Virus record (IMG/VR): IMGVR_UViG_3300030328_004203
Coordinates: 1 to 45,157 of that record
Strand: one strand, 5' to 3'
From: a virus
Length of the DNA: 45,157 nt
How positions within the stretch are numbered: position 1 is the stretch's first letter; each line of letters starts with the position of its first letter. Positions 37,751-45,157 of this stretch are shown in pieces. The notes beneath the pieces were generated by a model. That model ran no database searches. It saw only the letters and a program-made list of their open reading frames with translations, and was not told the DNA's origin. Both the position numbers and the translations under genes were made by a program.

Positions 37751-38293
37751 ATGATTCAGTTTTATAAAGCAAACGCAAAAGTAACAGGAACAGCTTGTTC
37801 TTTCTCTGTCAATCCGAAAGACAAGTCAATATACGCTAGCTTGATCAAACAGAAAAGCTGGGATGCTAACTCTAAGACCGGAAGGTTCGATACAGAGAAT
37901 AAGTGCATCACCAAGCTTAGTGTTATGGAGCTAGGAGCAATCATTAACGCCATTGACACGAAGACAGATTGGTCTGCTTATCACGGAACTCAGACTAGGG
38001 CGACTAAGATGAATTTTTCTCCTTATTCTCAAGGAGATAATCACGGCTATAACTTTAGGGTAACAGCAGATTCCAAAGAAGACTCTGAAAACAAAGCTAC
38101 GTTTTCTATGGGTTTTAGATACGGAGAAGCTGAAGCGTTAAAGCAATATTTTGTATTCGCTATGCACTCCATCTTCCAAAACTCTCTAGAAGAAGCGCAA
38201 GCAAACGCCGCTGGTAACAAAAAGTCTAGCTACACTAAGCCAGCACCAAAACAAACTCAAGAGCAAACAGCCGATGAAGATGTAGTTTGGTAA
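37751..38293 (+). CDS. Putative single-stranded DNA-binding protein
   Basis: The 180-residue protein begins IQFYKANAKVTGTACSFSVN and alternates strands with aromatic and basic residues (IYASLIKQKSW, ATKMNFSPYSQ, GYNFRVTADS, KATFSMGFRYG). A helix and a Lys/Pro/Gln linker follow, with an acidic-aromatic tip, ADEDVVW. The beta-rich core plus a disordered linker and acidic tip is the plan of phage and bacterial SSBs, whose tips recruit replication partners. This is an inference from architecture. It heads a transcription unit with its own strong promoter, as expected for an abundant DNA-coating protein. Confidence 0.5.
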   Translation: MIQFYKANAKVTGTACSFSVNPKDKSIYASLIKQKSWDANSKTGRFDTENKCITKLSVMELGAIINAIDTKTDWSAYHGTQTRATKMNFSPYSQGDNHGYNFRVTADSKEDSENKATFSMGFRYGEAEALKQYFVFAMHSIFQNSLEEAQANAAGNKKSSYTKPAPKQTQEQTADEDVVW

Positions 38294-40206
38294 TGAGGAA
38301 AAAAAGAATACTCTTCCAGAGTGACTCCGCTTTAGCCAAAACAGGCTTCGGAAGAAACTCTAAAGAAATACTCTCGTACTTGTATAATACAGATAAGTAC
38401 GAGATTTTCCATTATTGTTGCGGCACAAGTAAAACAGAAGACTCTCTTCAAAGAGTTCCATGGGAATGTATTGGCACTATGCCAAATGACAAAAATCTCC
38501 TAATGAAGCTCAACCAAGACCCAGAGCAGGGAAGAAGCGTAAACTATGGAGGATATTTTGCAAATGACGCAGTAAAAGAATGTAAGCCAGATGTCTTTAT
38601 AGGAGCTCAAGATATATGGGGAGTAGAAACAATGGCTAGCAAGCCTTGGTTTAATAAGATAACTTCAGCTCTATGGACGACCTTAGACTCTCTTCCTTTA
38701 TATCCAAACGCTGTCAAGATAGCTAAGGATGTAAAAAATTACTGGGTTTGGAGTAGCTTTGCTCAAAAAGAATTTGACAAGCTAGGTCATGGCCATATTA
38801 AGACGGTTCATGGAGTTATAAACCATAAACAGTTTCATAGATTAGATGACGAGAAACGAAAGGAATTAAGAAATAAATTTAAAATAGAAGAAGATTCTTT
38901 TATTATTGGCTTTGTATTTAGAAATCAGTTAAGAAAGTCTGTTCCTAATCTTATAGAAGGTTATGCTAAGTGGAAAGAAACATATAAACCAGATAAAAAA
39001 ACTTATTTATTATTTCATACTCACTGGGGAGAAGGATGGAATATACATAGACTTTGCGATGAATATGGTGTTCCAAAAGAAGAGTTGATAACGACTCATA
39101 TTTGCAGAACTTGTAAAGATTATTATATAAAGCCATACAAAGGGCAAGAAATAGATTGTGAAATCTGCTCTGCTAAGAAGAGTCAAGTAACATGTGGGGT
39201 TACCCTTGGAGTAGAAGAGGATCAACTAAACGAAGTTTATAACTTAATGGATGTTTATTGTCACCCTTTTACAAGCGGTGGGCAAGAAATACCAATTCAA
39301 GAAGCTAAGTTTTCAGAATTAATAACTTTAGTAACAGATTATAGCTGCGGCCAAGAAAGCTGTGAAGAAGGCTCTCATTCTCTACCTTTAGAATGGTCAG
39401 AGTATAGAGAACACGGAACCCAGTTTAGAAAAGCTTCAACTTGCCCAAAATCAATATGCGAGCAATTAGAAAAAGTCTATAAAATGCCAAAAGAAGATAG
39501 GCTTAAAAAAGGCAAACTTGCAAGAGAGTGGGCTATAAGCAAATTTTCAACAGAGGTTACGGGTAAATTTTTAGAAAAATTTATAGACGAAGCCCCTTTT
39601 GCAGACTTTGACTTCGATTCTTTAGCTTGGAAACCAAGAAACCCTAGCTTCCAGATACCTAAAATCGACGACGATTCTGAATGGCTAATCTGTATGTATA
39701 AAAACATCCTTAAAATGGATGTTGATCCCCAAAACGAAGGTCATAAATATTGGATGAATCAAATGTCCAATAAAGTACCAAGAAAAAACGTAGAAGACTT
39801 TTTTAGGAAAACGGCTATATCTGAAAATGGCGAGAATATGCCATTTGATATTGAAAAGTTTTTAGATGATGAAGGTAAAGAGAAAAGAGTATTAGTTGTT
39901 ATGCCGGGAAGTATAGGAGATGTCTTTCTTTCTACTGCTGTCCTTAAATCAATTAAAGACAGATATAAAGATTCTAATATATATTTTGCTACTTCGCCAG
40001 AGTTCTTTGACCTTTTGGACGGAAACGATTATATATATAAGACTATTCCATACGATCCAAAGATGGATGACTTACTTTGGCTAGAAGGCAAAGGAAAACA
40101 TAAAGGTTATTTTAATGTAGCTTACCTACTTCACTTAGGTACGCAAAGGATATTTAACTATCAACATAACGGTCAAGATAAAATAGATTTAAACTTATGC
40201 ATTTAG
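38293..40206 (+). CDS. Multidomain glycosyltransferase: GT4-like, DUF4214-like, N-terminal half of GT9 domain
   Basis: This protein has 637 residues from the ATG that overlaps the SSB-like stop (TAATG). Residues 1-430 are a GT-B transferase (IIGFVFRNQLRKSVPNL donor domain, GGQEIPIQEAKF as the late acidic motif) with a zinc-ribbon-like insertion C271-x2-C274, C289-x2-C292. About 465-500 resembles DUF4214 (ICMYKNILKMDVDPQNEGHKYW, 466-487). From about 532 a heptosyltransferase-like (GT9) Rossmann half begins (VLVVMPGSIGDVFLSTAVL). It stops after 105 residues at TAG 40204-40206. The missing half is in the -1 frame immediately downstream, next to a UUUAAAC slippery site. It probably adds sugars to the phage or host glycan. 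Confidence 0.8.
   Translation: MRKKRILFQSDSALAKTGFGRNSKEILSYLYNTDKYEIFHYCCGTSKTEDSLQRVPWECIGTMPNDKNLLMKLNQDPEQGRSVNYGGYFANDAVKECKPDVFIGAQDIWGVETMASKPWFNKITSALWTTLDSLPLYPNAVKIAKDVKNYWVWSSFAQKEFDKLGHGHIKTVHGVINHKQFHRLDDEKRKELRNKFKIEEDSFIIGFVFRNQLRKSVPNLIEGYAKWKETYKPDKKTYLLFHTHWGEGWNIHRLCDEYGVPKEELITTHICRTCKDYYIKPYKGQEIDCEICSAKKSQVTCGVTLGVEEDQLNEVYNLMDVYCHPFTSGGQEIPIQEAKFSELITLVTDYSCGQESCEEGSHSLPLEWSEYREHGTQFRKASTCPKSICEQLEKVYKMPKEDRLKKGKLAREWAISKFSTEVTGKFLEKFIDEAPFADFDFDSLAWKPRNPSFQIPKIDDDSEWLICMYKNILKMDVDPQNEGHKYWMNQMSNKVPRKNVEDFFRKTAISENGENMPFDIEKFLDDEGKEKRVLVVMPGSIGDVFLSTAVLKSIKDRYKDSNIYFATSPEFFDLLDGNDYIYKTIPYDPKMDDLLWLEGKGKHKGYFNVAYLLHLGTQRIFNYQHNGQDKIDLNLCI
40188..40194 (+). other. Candidate -1 ribosomal frameshift site (T TTA AAC)
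   Basis: TTTAAAC lies in the reading phase required for a slippery X XXY YYZ heptamer: TTA and AAC are zero-frame codons 211 and 212 codons past the DUF4214 start region and only three codons before the TAG stop. A slip of one base back continues into the open frame of the next ORF, CTT ATG CAT TTA. A 6-bp hairpin (GGTCTA/TAGACC) lies at 40231-40249, 36 bases downstream, farther than usual stimulators. Confidence 0.5.
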
Positions 40207-41387
40207 TCGAACAGTACGCATTAGCAAGCGGGTCTAAAATTAGTAGACCTTATATTAGAGAGTCCTATCATCCTATTCCGGCTGAAAACTATATTACATT
40301 CTCTCCTTTCTCTAAGTCAGCTAAGAACTATGATTACTGGAAAGAAACTCTTGCTATGATTATTCCTACTCTTAGTAAGCTGGGTATAAGCGTGGTTCAG
40401 TTAGGAGGTAAAGACGATAAAGAATTTGAAGGTTGTATAAACTTAGCTGGAAGAACTAGCTTAACCCAAACAGCTTATTTGATTAAAAGAGGCCTTTTGC
40501 ACTTGTCTACAGACACTTTCACTACCCATATAGCTTCTGCGTTGAATAAGAGACTAGTAAGCCTTTACTCGAACTCTCCAGTTCAATGCGCAGGTCCTTA
40601 CAACTGGAAAGGTAATAATTCTCCTTATACAGTTCTGGAGCCTTATCTAGATGGAAAATGTTACTCTTTTGCTCTCGAAGAAAAGCCCAAAACCATAAAC
40701 ACAATAGAACCAGAAAAAGTTGGCTTATCTGTTTTAAGGTTACTTGATATAGATACGAAAGTAAAGCATAGAACAGTTCATATTGGCCAGAAATGGAATT
40801 TGGAGTTTTTGGAAGTTGTACCCTCTAATGTAGCTACTTTTAGCCAGAAAGCCCCAAGAGATAGACATGTTATTAGAATGGATTACCACTTCAATGAAGA
40901 GGTTATGTGTGCTCAGCTTGAATCTAATCCCGGTCTTATTGTCACTAGTGATCCAATTAAAATTGATTTACTAAAAGATAGAAGAGATTTGATAGAACAG
41001 GTAATTTATTTAGTAAAAGAGCCAAGATATGAAATAGAGTTTATTAGAGAGTTAGATAGATCAAATATTAAAAGCTCTTTATATACAGACTTACAAGGAG
41101 AAGATTTAAAAAAATTAAAATTTGATTTGTTAAATTTAAATAAACCTATATCCATACTAGAGAAAAGATCTTTTCAAGACATAAGAGAACATAAAACATT
41201 AGATTTAAAGAAACTGCAATTTAGAAGTAAGAAATTTGTTATAGAGAAAGATAAAGTTTATCCCGGAAAGGCAGCTTATAAAAACGGAATGTCTATCGAC
41301 GGTTTCTCTGCTGCTCCTATACCTATTATAGATTGTCAAGACTTTTGGGATGAGTTAGACTTCTTCTGGGTAACAGAAAGTGTTTGA
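40197..41387 (+). CDS. C-terminal half of heptosyltransferase-like (GT9) domain plus extra domain
   Basis: The 396-residue ORF in the -1 frame relative to the previous gene starts MHLVEQYALASG, the linker that follows the N-terminal half in GT9 enzymes. The nucleotide-binding half follows: YITFSPFSKSAKNYDYW, ISVVQLGGKDDKEF, INLAGRTSLTQTAYLIKR, LHLSTDTFTTHIASALNKRLVSLYSN. These match the 'G..s..K.wp...f', 'gg..e' and 'D.G..HlA.al' motifs of ADP-heptose transferases. Residues about 200-396 are unrecognised. By itself the GT9 domain is incomplete, so it is either fused by frameshifting at 40188, works in trans, or starts by reinitiation at ATG 40197. Confidence 0.75.
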   Translation: MHLVEQYALASGSKISRPYIRESYHPIPAENYITFSPFSKSAKNYDYWKETLAMIIPTLSKLGISVVQLGGKDDKEFEGCINLAGRTSLTQTAYLIKRGLLHLSTDTFTTHIASALNKRLVSLYSNSPVQCAGPYNWKGNNSPYTVLEPYLDGKCYSFALEEKPKTINTIEPEKVGLSVLRLLDIDTKVKHRTVHIGQKWNLEFLEVVPSNVATFSQKAPRDRHVIRMDYHFNEEVMCAQLESNPGLIVTSDPIKIDLLKDRRDLIEQVIYLVKEPRYEIEFIRELDRSNIKSSLYTDLQGEDLKKLKFDLLNLNKPISILEKRSFQDIREHKTLDLKKLQFRSKKFVIEKDKVYPGKAAYKNGMSIDGFSAAPIPIIDCQDFWDELDFFWVTESV

Positions 41388-41412
41388 CATTAATTTAAGT
41401 TGATGCTATTAT
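41384..41412 (+). promoter_or_regulatory. Sigma-70-type promoter of the annealing-protein gene, leaderless
   Basis: TTGACA (41384-41389, perfect) and TATTAT (41407-41412) have a 17-bp spacer. The -35 overlaps the TGA stop of the upstream gene. Six bases separate the -10 from the ATG at 41419, so the A of ATG is the expected transcription start. Confidence 0.8.
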
Positions 41413-41418
41413 CATGGT

Positions 41419-42126
41419 ATGACGCCAAACGAAAAGCTTAAGAGAGGCAAGGACGGGCTTCTAGAAAAGCCTCCTGTTGACTATGTTTTTAACGAAGACG
41501 GATCTGTCGATTGGAGAAAAATGGTTAGGACTGAGTATCTCGTAGCTAACAAGCAAAGGACTCAAGAGACAGACGTTTCTAATTTGCAAGATAGAGACCT
41601 CCTTATACTGCTAGGAGGAATCAAGGAGTTGGCTCAAATAAGAGGCTTTACAAAAGTAAGTTATGACGTAGTAACTGCTTCTCAAGAATATTTCGCTACT
41701 AGCTGCACAATAGAATGGCTACCTAACTATGAGACAGATAATAACGTAGTAAAATTCTCTTCTTTAGCAGACGCTCATCAAGATAATACTTACAGTTTTG
41801 CTTCTAACTTTTTAGCAGCCACGGCTGAGAATAGAGCCTTTGTAAGATGCGTAAGGAACTTTCTTAAGATTAATATTGTTGGTCAAGAGGAAATGGGAGG
41901 AGGTAAGCAGGTTTTTTCTAACCAAGCCTCAAAGGCATCTCCTAAAACAGACTCTGACCCAACCTCTCTTCTTCAAAAAGTGATGGATTCTAAAGGCGTT
42001 TCTTTTGATATGGTAAAGACTCGTTTACTAGACGAAGACTTCCCAAAAGCAGACTCGTTTGAATCTGCTAAAGATATTCCTAAGACAAAAACGTTTGAGC
42101 TTATAGCTAGACTTAAGAAAATTTAG
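41419..42126 (+). CDS. Putative single-strand annealing (Rad52/ERF-like) protein
   Basis: This 235-residue protein is not firmly assigned. The central part, LLILLGGIKELAQIRG, TSCTIEWLP and especially FLAATAENRAFVRCVRNFLKINIVGQEE (131-158 region), has the 'T+.a..RA+.r.l.n.l.i...ge' look of Rad52/ERF-type annealing proteins. In these a helix with AxxRAxxRA packs on a beta-sheet and ssDNA runs in the groove. The C-terminal 70 residues form a Ser/Lys linker and a small helical domain (SLLQKVMDSKGVSFDMVKTRL). Its own consensus promoter, and the recA and SSB-like genes elsewhere, fit a role in recombination. Confidence 0.45.
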   Translation: MTPNEKLKRGKDGLLEKPPVDYVFNEDGSVDWRKMVRTEYLVANKQRTQETDVSNLQDRDLLILLGGIKELAQIRGFTKVSYDVVTASQEYFATSCTIEWLPNYETDNNVVKFSSLADAHQDNTYSFASNFLAATAENRAFVRCVRNFLKINIVGQEEMGGGKQVFSNQASKASPKTDSDPTSLLQKVMDSKGVSFDMVKTRLLDEDFPKADSFESAKDIPKTKTFELIARLKKI

Positions 42127-42139
42127 GCTGAATAAGTAA

Positions 42140-42397
42140 ATGATTATGAAACTGCTTGACTGGAAATCATTCGCTATTGGTGTATTATTGACCACTACGA
42201 TAGTATTTGGAACAGGTGCTTCAAAAGAACCAACTGTGGATTTATTGAAAAAACTAGAGATTATTCCGTGGGATGCAAATCAGCAGTGGGAGTACAAAAC
42301 TTCCAATACTAAAAATATTCCCAAAGGATGGGAACCATTTGCTTACGATAGCGACGATAATTTTGATCCACTCCTCTTACGGCGTCGCATCAAATAA
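42140..42397 (+). CDS. Small exported or membrane protein, DUF4177-like
   Basis: This 85-residue protein has an N-terminal hydrophobic segment (FAIGVLLTTTIVFGTG) acting as signal or anchor. The QWEYKTS...KGWEPFAYDSDDNF...LLLRRRI pattern resembles the small DUF4177 family ('w.Yk.......GWe.v......yl.+r'). It starts 13 bases after the annealing-protein gene and ends directly against the stop codon of the opposite-strand gene. Function unknown. Confidence 0.6.
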   Translation: MIMKLLDWKSFAIGVLLTTTIVFGTGASKEPTVDLLKKLEIIPWDANQQWEYKTSNTKNIPKGWEPFAYDSDDNFDPLLLRRRIK

Positions 42398-42754
42398 TTA
42401 CCACTTCCCTATTGGGCAAGTCTCGTTAGCTAAATATACTTTCAGAGGGACAACGCATCCGCACTTAGCGCATCGCTGTCTTTCTTTTATATACCAAGAG
42501 CAAGACAAACAAGCTTTAAGTCTTTTAGATCTGTTTTCATCATCTGTTGAGACTCCGTCTCCTGAAGCAACAGACTTTATAGTCTTAACCAAGCTTTTAG
42601 CCACATTTTTAGCCATCTCGGATTTACTTGGTAGTTCTAGCTCTTCTTTTTTAATATCTTTTTTTATAGCCTCTCTTTTTCGGAACTCGCTTTTTTCTGT
42701 GTTCTCTAGAATAGGCTCTGAATAGTTAGAAGAAAATATATATTTTGGGTCCAT
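42398..42754 (-). CDS. Small protein with C-terminal zinc ribbon
   Basis: In this 118-residue protein the first 75 residues are charged and helical. The C-terminal part has C-L-S-C (81-84 region), C-A-K-C-G-C and a final CPIGKW, giving about five to six Cys in a ribbon typical of small phage proteins with 'C..C...........C..CGC....K......CP.gkW'. It follows the virion protein gene on the minus strand (1-base gap) and is convergent, without any gap, with the gene at 42140-42397. Zinc binding is inferred. Role unknown. Confidence 0.7.
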   Translation of the reverse strand: MDPKYIFSSNYSEPILENTEKSEFRKREAIKKDIKKEELELPSKSEMAKNVAKSLVKTIKSVASGDGVSTDDENRSKRLKACLSCSWYIKERQRCAKCGCVVPLKVYLANETCPIGKW

Positions 42755-42755
42755 A

Positions 42756-45157
42756 CTATTTCTTTAAGTCAAATATCAAAGGATCATTGCTTATAGACAA
42801 TGTCTTAACGCCTCCCGGCATACAATGATGAATACAAGGGCCTATATAATGATCTACTCCCCCTACTGAGCTAATATCTCTAATGATATCGTTAGTAGCG
42901 TAAACAGCTAGAGCTAGATTAAATTCAGGCTCCAACTTAAACACACCCCTTGCTGACGACTGAACCATTTCTGAAGTGCCGTTTATAATAGTCTTAGGGC
43001 CAATAACGTCATCTCCTTCATCTAGATCAAAAGTGCTCTCGTAACTATGCTGAGGCTGTCCAGATTGAGCACCGTCACTGCATATACTATGATATTTACC
43101 GTTTTGTTTTTGGACCGTACCTATTTTTTCATTTGAACAGTTTATTATCTTTGTCTGTAAATTACATCTTAACTTAGACTCTTCAGGTTTGTATTTATCT
43201 CTTACCCCCTCTGGTAAAGTATCCGTGAACCTAGGGTCAGCAATCACTTCGTATTCAGTCCAAACTTTTGTTGTTTTTAAGAAAGCCGACAAGAATGGCT
43301 GTCCGTTCGTTTGACATCCAAATACTATTTCGTTTTGGTATCCAGCTTTTATATAGTCTCCTCCTCTTATATTTACTAGATCTGTATCTATTGGCTCAAA
43401 GCTTTCGTAATGAAGTTCTCCTTGGCTCCTACCTATCGAAGTAGCTCCAACTGAAAAAGTATCAAGGAATGGATGTTGTTCATCACTTACATCAAATATC
43501 TTACTCGTGGCGTGTTCAACTATTTGCCCACCATAAGCCCAAGCCCTCTTATTAACAGGAGAAGGTATAGGTATTCCGTCTGATTTAGAAGGTATAATCT
43601 TTGTACTTGGAGTCATAAAGAACTGAGGAGGATTACAATACACACCAACTTCTTTGCTTATATTTACAGTATTAGGGAATCCGAAATCGTTAGGACTATC
43701 TCTGCCATCTTTAACCTTAAATTTTTGCTCGCCAACCTCAGTAAGCTCTTCTGTTTCATCTGACCAAATTGCATTTTCTCCATTATTAGATTTAGCAATA
43801 TTGTTTTCAGTTCCATCTCCTAAACCATCAGCAGTAAAAGCAGAGAAGTTTCCTACTTTTCTTGTCGAGTCAAAAGGATCAAAATATTCTATAGCGTTTA
43901 CTTTAGATTTTTGGGTATAGGTTGTATAATTAAATGTTTTGTCTCCATTTCCATAGCCCCACGTTTGACTACCCGCGTCAACAACTCCACCACTTTCGTT
44001 ATCAGAAAAAGTCAACCCAGCCATATTTGGATTAGATATGTATCTCCACTCTATTTGTTTAAACCTTCTCACTTTAGCAAACAATGGAGCCTCCACCCTA
44101 ATTTTAGTCATTAAGTTTGTAGCTCTCGCATATGAATTGAAGACCTCTGTTGTTATTGGGCTTCCGGGAATTAAACCAAAAGACTGAGGTAGGTTGGGAT
44201 TTTGTTCTCTAGAGAAAGAACTAAGCCAAGGAGTAGTCTTACTTGCTATTTTATTATTTACTATCCTATATTCGGCAACAGAGCTATTATTAACTACAGC
44301 AACCGCAGACCCATTTTCTACAGTAGGGTGAGTTTCATATTGTACCACATTAGAAATATTACCTTCATTGTCAAAAGTTATAGTGTTACTTAGAAAAGCA
44401 TTTTTAGAAGCATCTGTATTATCTTCATTATATAAGCCATGAATATTAGGGTCTTCTGTTCCTAGTATGTCGTTATCTTCGGAATTATCAGACTCAGTTA
44501 TTTCCTGTATTGATTCATTAACAAAGTTGCCAATAGCCTGTATCCTTTCCGCTTGATCTTGTATAGCGCCCCAAGTCTCATCATCTTCCGAAGAACCCTT
44601 CATTAGATCAATAGTAGGCTGAGAGTTACTAATAGAAATAGCTTTCTCTTTTATTGATTCAGCAATTACCTCTGTATCATCAAAAGTCAAACCAAATTCT
44701 TCTTGAGCTTCAGCCGGTAAGCTACTTTCATTACCTGTTAAAGTGACCCCTACAGTCTTTAGAGTAGATTGCCCAGAAAAAGCTGCGCTAACGTCATCAT
44801 TATAGTCTAAACTTTTGTCTACATTGGAATCGTTTATATTTCCAATTGTCGTTGTTTGAGTTATATAAGGCGTACTTGAGGTCCTAGAGTTCTCTATTCT
44901 GTTTGCTATATTCTTAGATATATCTAAGTATCCGGAGCCAGAGTTTACGACCTCGATAAATTTGATCTTTCCATTTTCTATTATAGCTCTAGCGGTAGAT
45001 TGCACGCCTCCACTCTGAGAAGGAGGATCTATGACCACTGTTGGTGGAGTTCTGTAGTTATCGCCTTTATCTGTAATAATTACTTTCGATATACCGCCTC
45101 TGCTTATTGGATCTTTATAGTTGGCTCTTAATTTATGCTCTAAATTAAATATATATA
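42756..45157 (-). CDS. Large virion-like (tail or baseplate) protein, 5' end outside window
   Basis: The frame is open to the right edge, so the N-terminus is missing and the GTG at 45038 is internal. About 800 residues are visible. Near the edge there are paired 'GSGY..PP.V.I' type modules: KGDNYRTPPTVVIDPP, then a strand, NGKIKFIEVVNSGSGYLDI. Such modules recur in phage structural proteins. The rest is Asn/Ser/Gly-rich and beta-rich, with a Cys-containing C-terminal domain (YIGPCIHHCMPGG). No enzyme motif is seen. Location at the end of a leftward unit and composition suggest a tail, baseplate or fibre component. Confidence 0.65.
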   Translation of the reverse strand, partial: YIFNLEHKLRANYKDPISRGGISKVIITDKGDNYRTPPTVVIDPPSQSGGVQSTARAIIENGKIKFIEVVNSGSGYLDISKNIANRIENSRTSSTPYITQTTTIGNINDSNVDKSLDYNDDVSAAFSGQSTLKTVGVTLTGNESSLPAEAQEEFGLTFDDTEVIAESIKEKAISISNSQPTIDLMKGSSEDDETWGAIQDQAERIQAIGNFVNESIQEITESDNSEDNDILGTEDPNIHGLYNEDNTDASKNAFLSNTITFDNEGNISNVVQYETHPTVENGSAVAVVNNSSVAEYRIVNNKIASKTTPWLSSFSREQNPNLPQSFGLIPGSPITTEVFNSYARATNLMTKIRVEAPLFAKVRRFKQIEWRYISNPNMAGLTFSDNESGGVVDAGSQTWGYGNGDKTFNYTTYTQKSKVNAIEYFDPFDSTRKVGNFSAFTADGLGDGTENNIAKSNNGENAIWSDETEELTEVGEQKFKVKDGRDSPNDFGFPNTVNISKEVGVYCNPPQFFMTPSTKIIPSKSDGIPIPSPVNKRAWAYGGQIVEHATSKIFDVSDEQHPFLDTFSVGATSIGRSQGELHYESFEPIDTDLVNIRGGDYIKAGYQNEIVFGCQTNGQPFLSAFLKTTKVWTEYEVIADPRFTDTLPEGVRDKYKPEESKLRCNLQTKIINCSNEKIGTVQKQNGKYHSICSDGAQSGQPQHSYESTFDLDEGDDVIGPKTIINGTSEMVQSSARGVFKLEPEFNLALAVYATNDIIRDISSVGGVDHYIGPCIHHCMPGGVKTLSISNDPLIFDLKK

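Noticed and set aside
40220-40250. GGTCTA/TAGACC hairpin as proof of programmed frameshifting
   Set aside because: At 36 bases from the heptamer it is beyond the usual 5-9 base spacing, so it is noted but not taken as evidence.

Overview
The window is part of the genome of a large, AT-rich, double-stranded DNA tailed bacteriophage. The evidence is a phage-type set of replication, recombination and nucleotide-metabolism genes, a small sigma factor, virion-like proteins at the edges, almost no intergenic space, and start codons that overlap the previous stop (ATGA or TAATG) over most of its length. No terminase, portal or capsid gene is present, so the genome must be much longer than 45 kb. The sugar genes (nonulosonic acid, GDP-deoxyhexose and heptosyltransferase-like) fit a Gram-negative host, but nothing here identifies it.

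Layout. Positions 1-34000 are read leftward. From right to left they hold a small late-type operon (about 33000-29900: DUF736-like protein, glycosyltransferase, FmdB-like protein, unknown, lipoprotein); an unknown 487-residue protein closed by a very strong terminator (28376-29839); a 17-gene, 15.5 kb operon (28275-12770) devoted to sugar biosynthesis and transfer that ends in recA; a promoter-driven structured RNA (about 12738-12528); a replication block (helicase, primase, PD-(D/E)XK nuclease, and a DNA polymerase III split into PHP, exonuclease and polymerase ORFs); and a class I ribonucleotide reductase pair followed by two small genes. A 458-bp divergent control region (33596-34053) carries a second structured RNA, the leader of a sigma-factor gene, and two back-to-back promoters that share an inverted repeat. 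To its right, 34054-42397 is read rightward: dCMP deaminase, dUTPase, dNMP kinase and small genes; an isolated Hsp20 gene; an SSB-like protein with two glycosyltransferase ORFs; a putative annealing protein; and a small membrane protein. From 42398 the strand flips back to a zinc-ribbon protein and a large virion protein that runs off the right edge.

How the parts work together. The deaminase, dUTPase, dNMP kinase and ribonucleotide reductase supply dNTPs to a self-encoded replisome with its own recombinase. The sugar operon contains two NeuB-like synthases, a CMP-sugar synthetase, three DUF115/MAF-like proteins, GDP-mannose 4,6-dehydratase, a HAD phosphatase, a GatZ-like aldolase, a shikimate-dehydrogenase-like protein, a nucleotidyltransferase-kinase fusion, a methyltransferase and a 2OG dioxygenase. 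It looks able to make and attach an unusual acidic sugar. The acceptor (virion, host envelope or DNA) cannot be read from sequence.

The most unusual signals are: (i) textbook -35/-10 promoters with exactly 17-bp spacers placed so that transcription should start at, or a few bases before, the start codon, which implies leaderless mRNAs; (ii) two promoter- and terminator-equipped structured RNAs of unrecognised family; (iii) a perfect -1 slippery heptamer that would fuse a glycosyltransferase to the second half of a heptosyltransferase domain; (iv) a +1 frame break in a DUF115 gene; (v) a collinear three-piece replicative polymerase with a degenerate PHP part; and (vi) an R2 subunit without the radical tyrosine.
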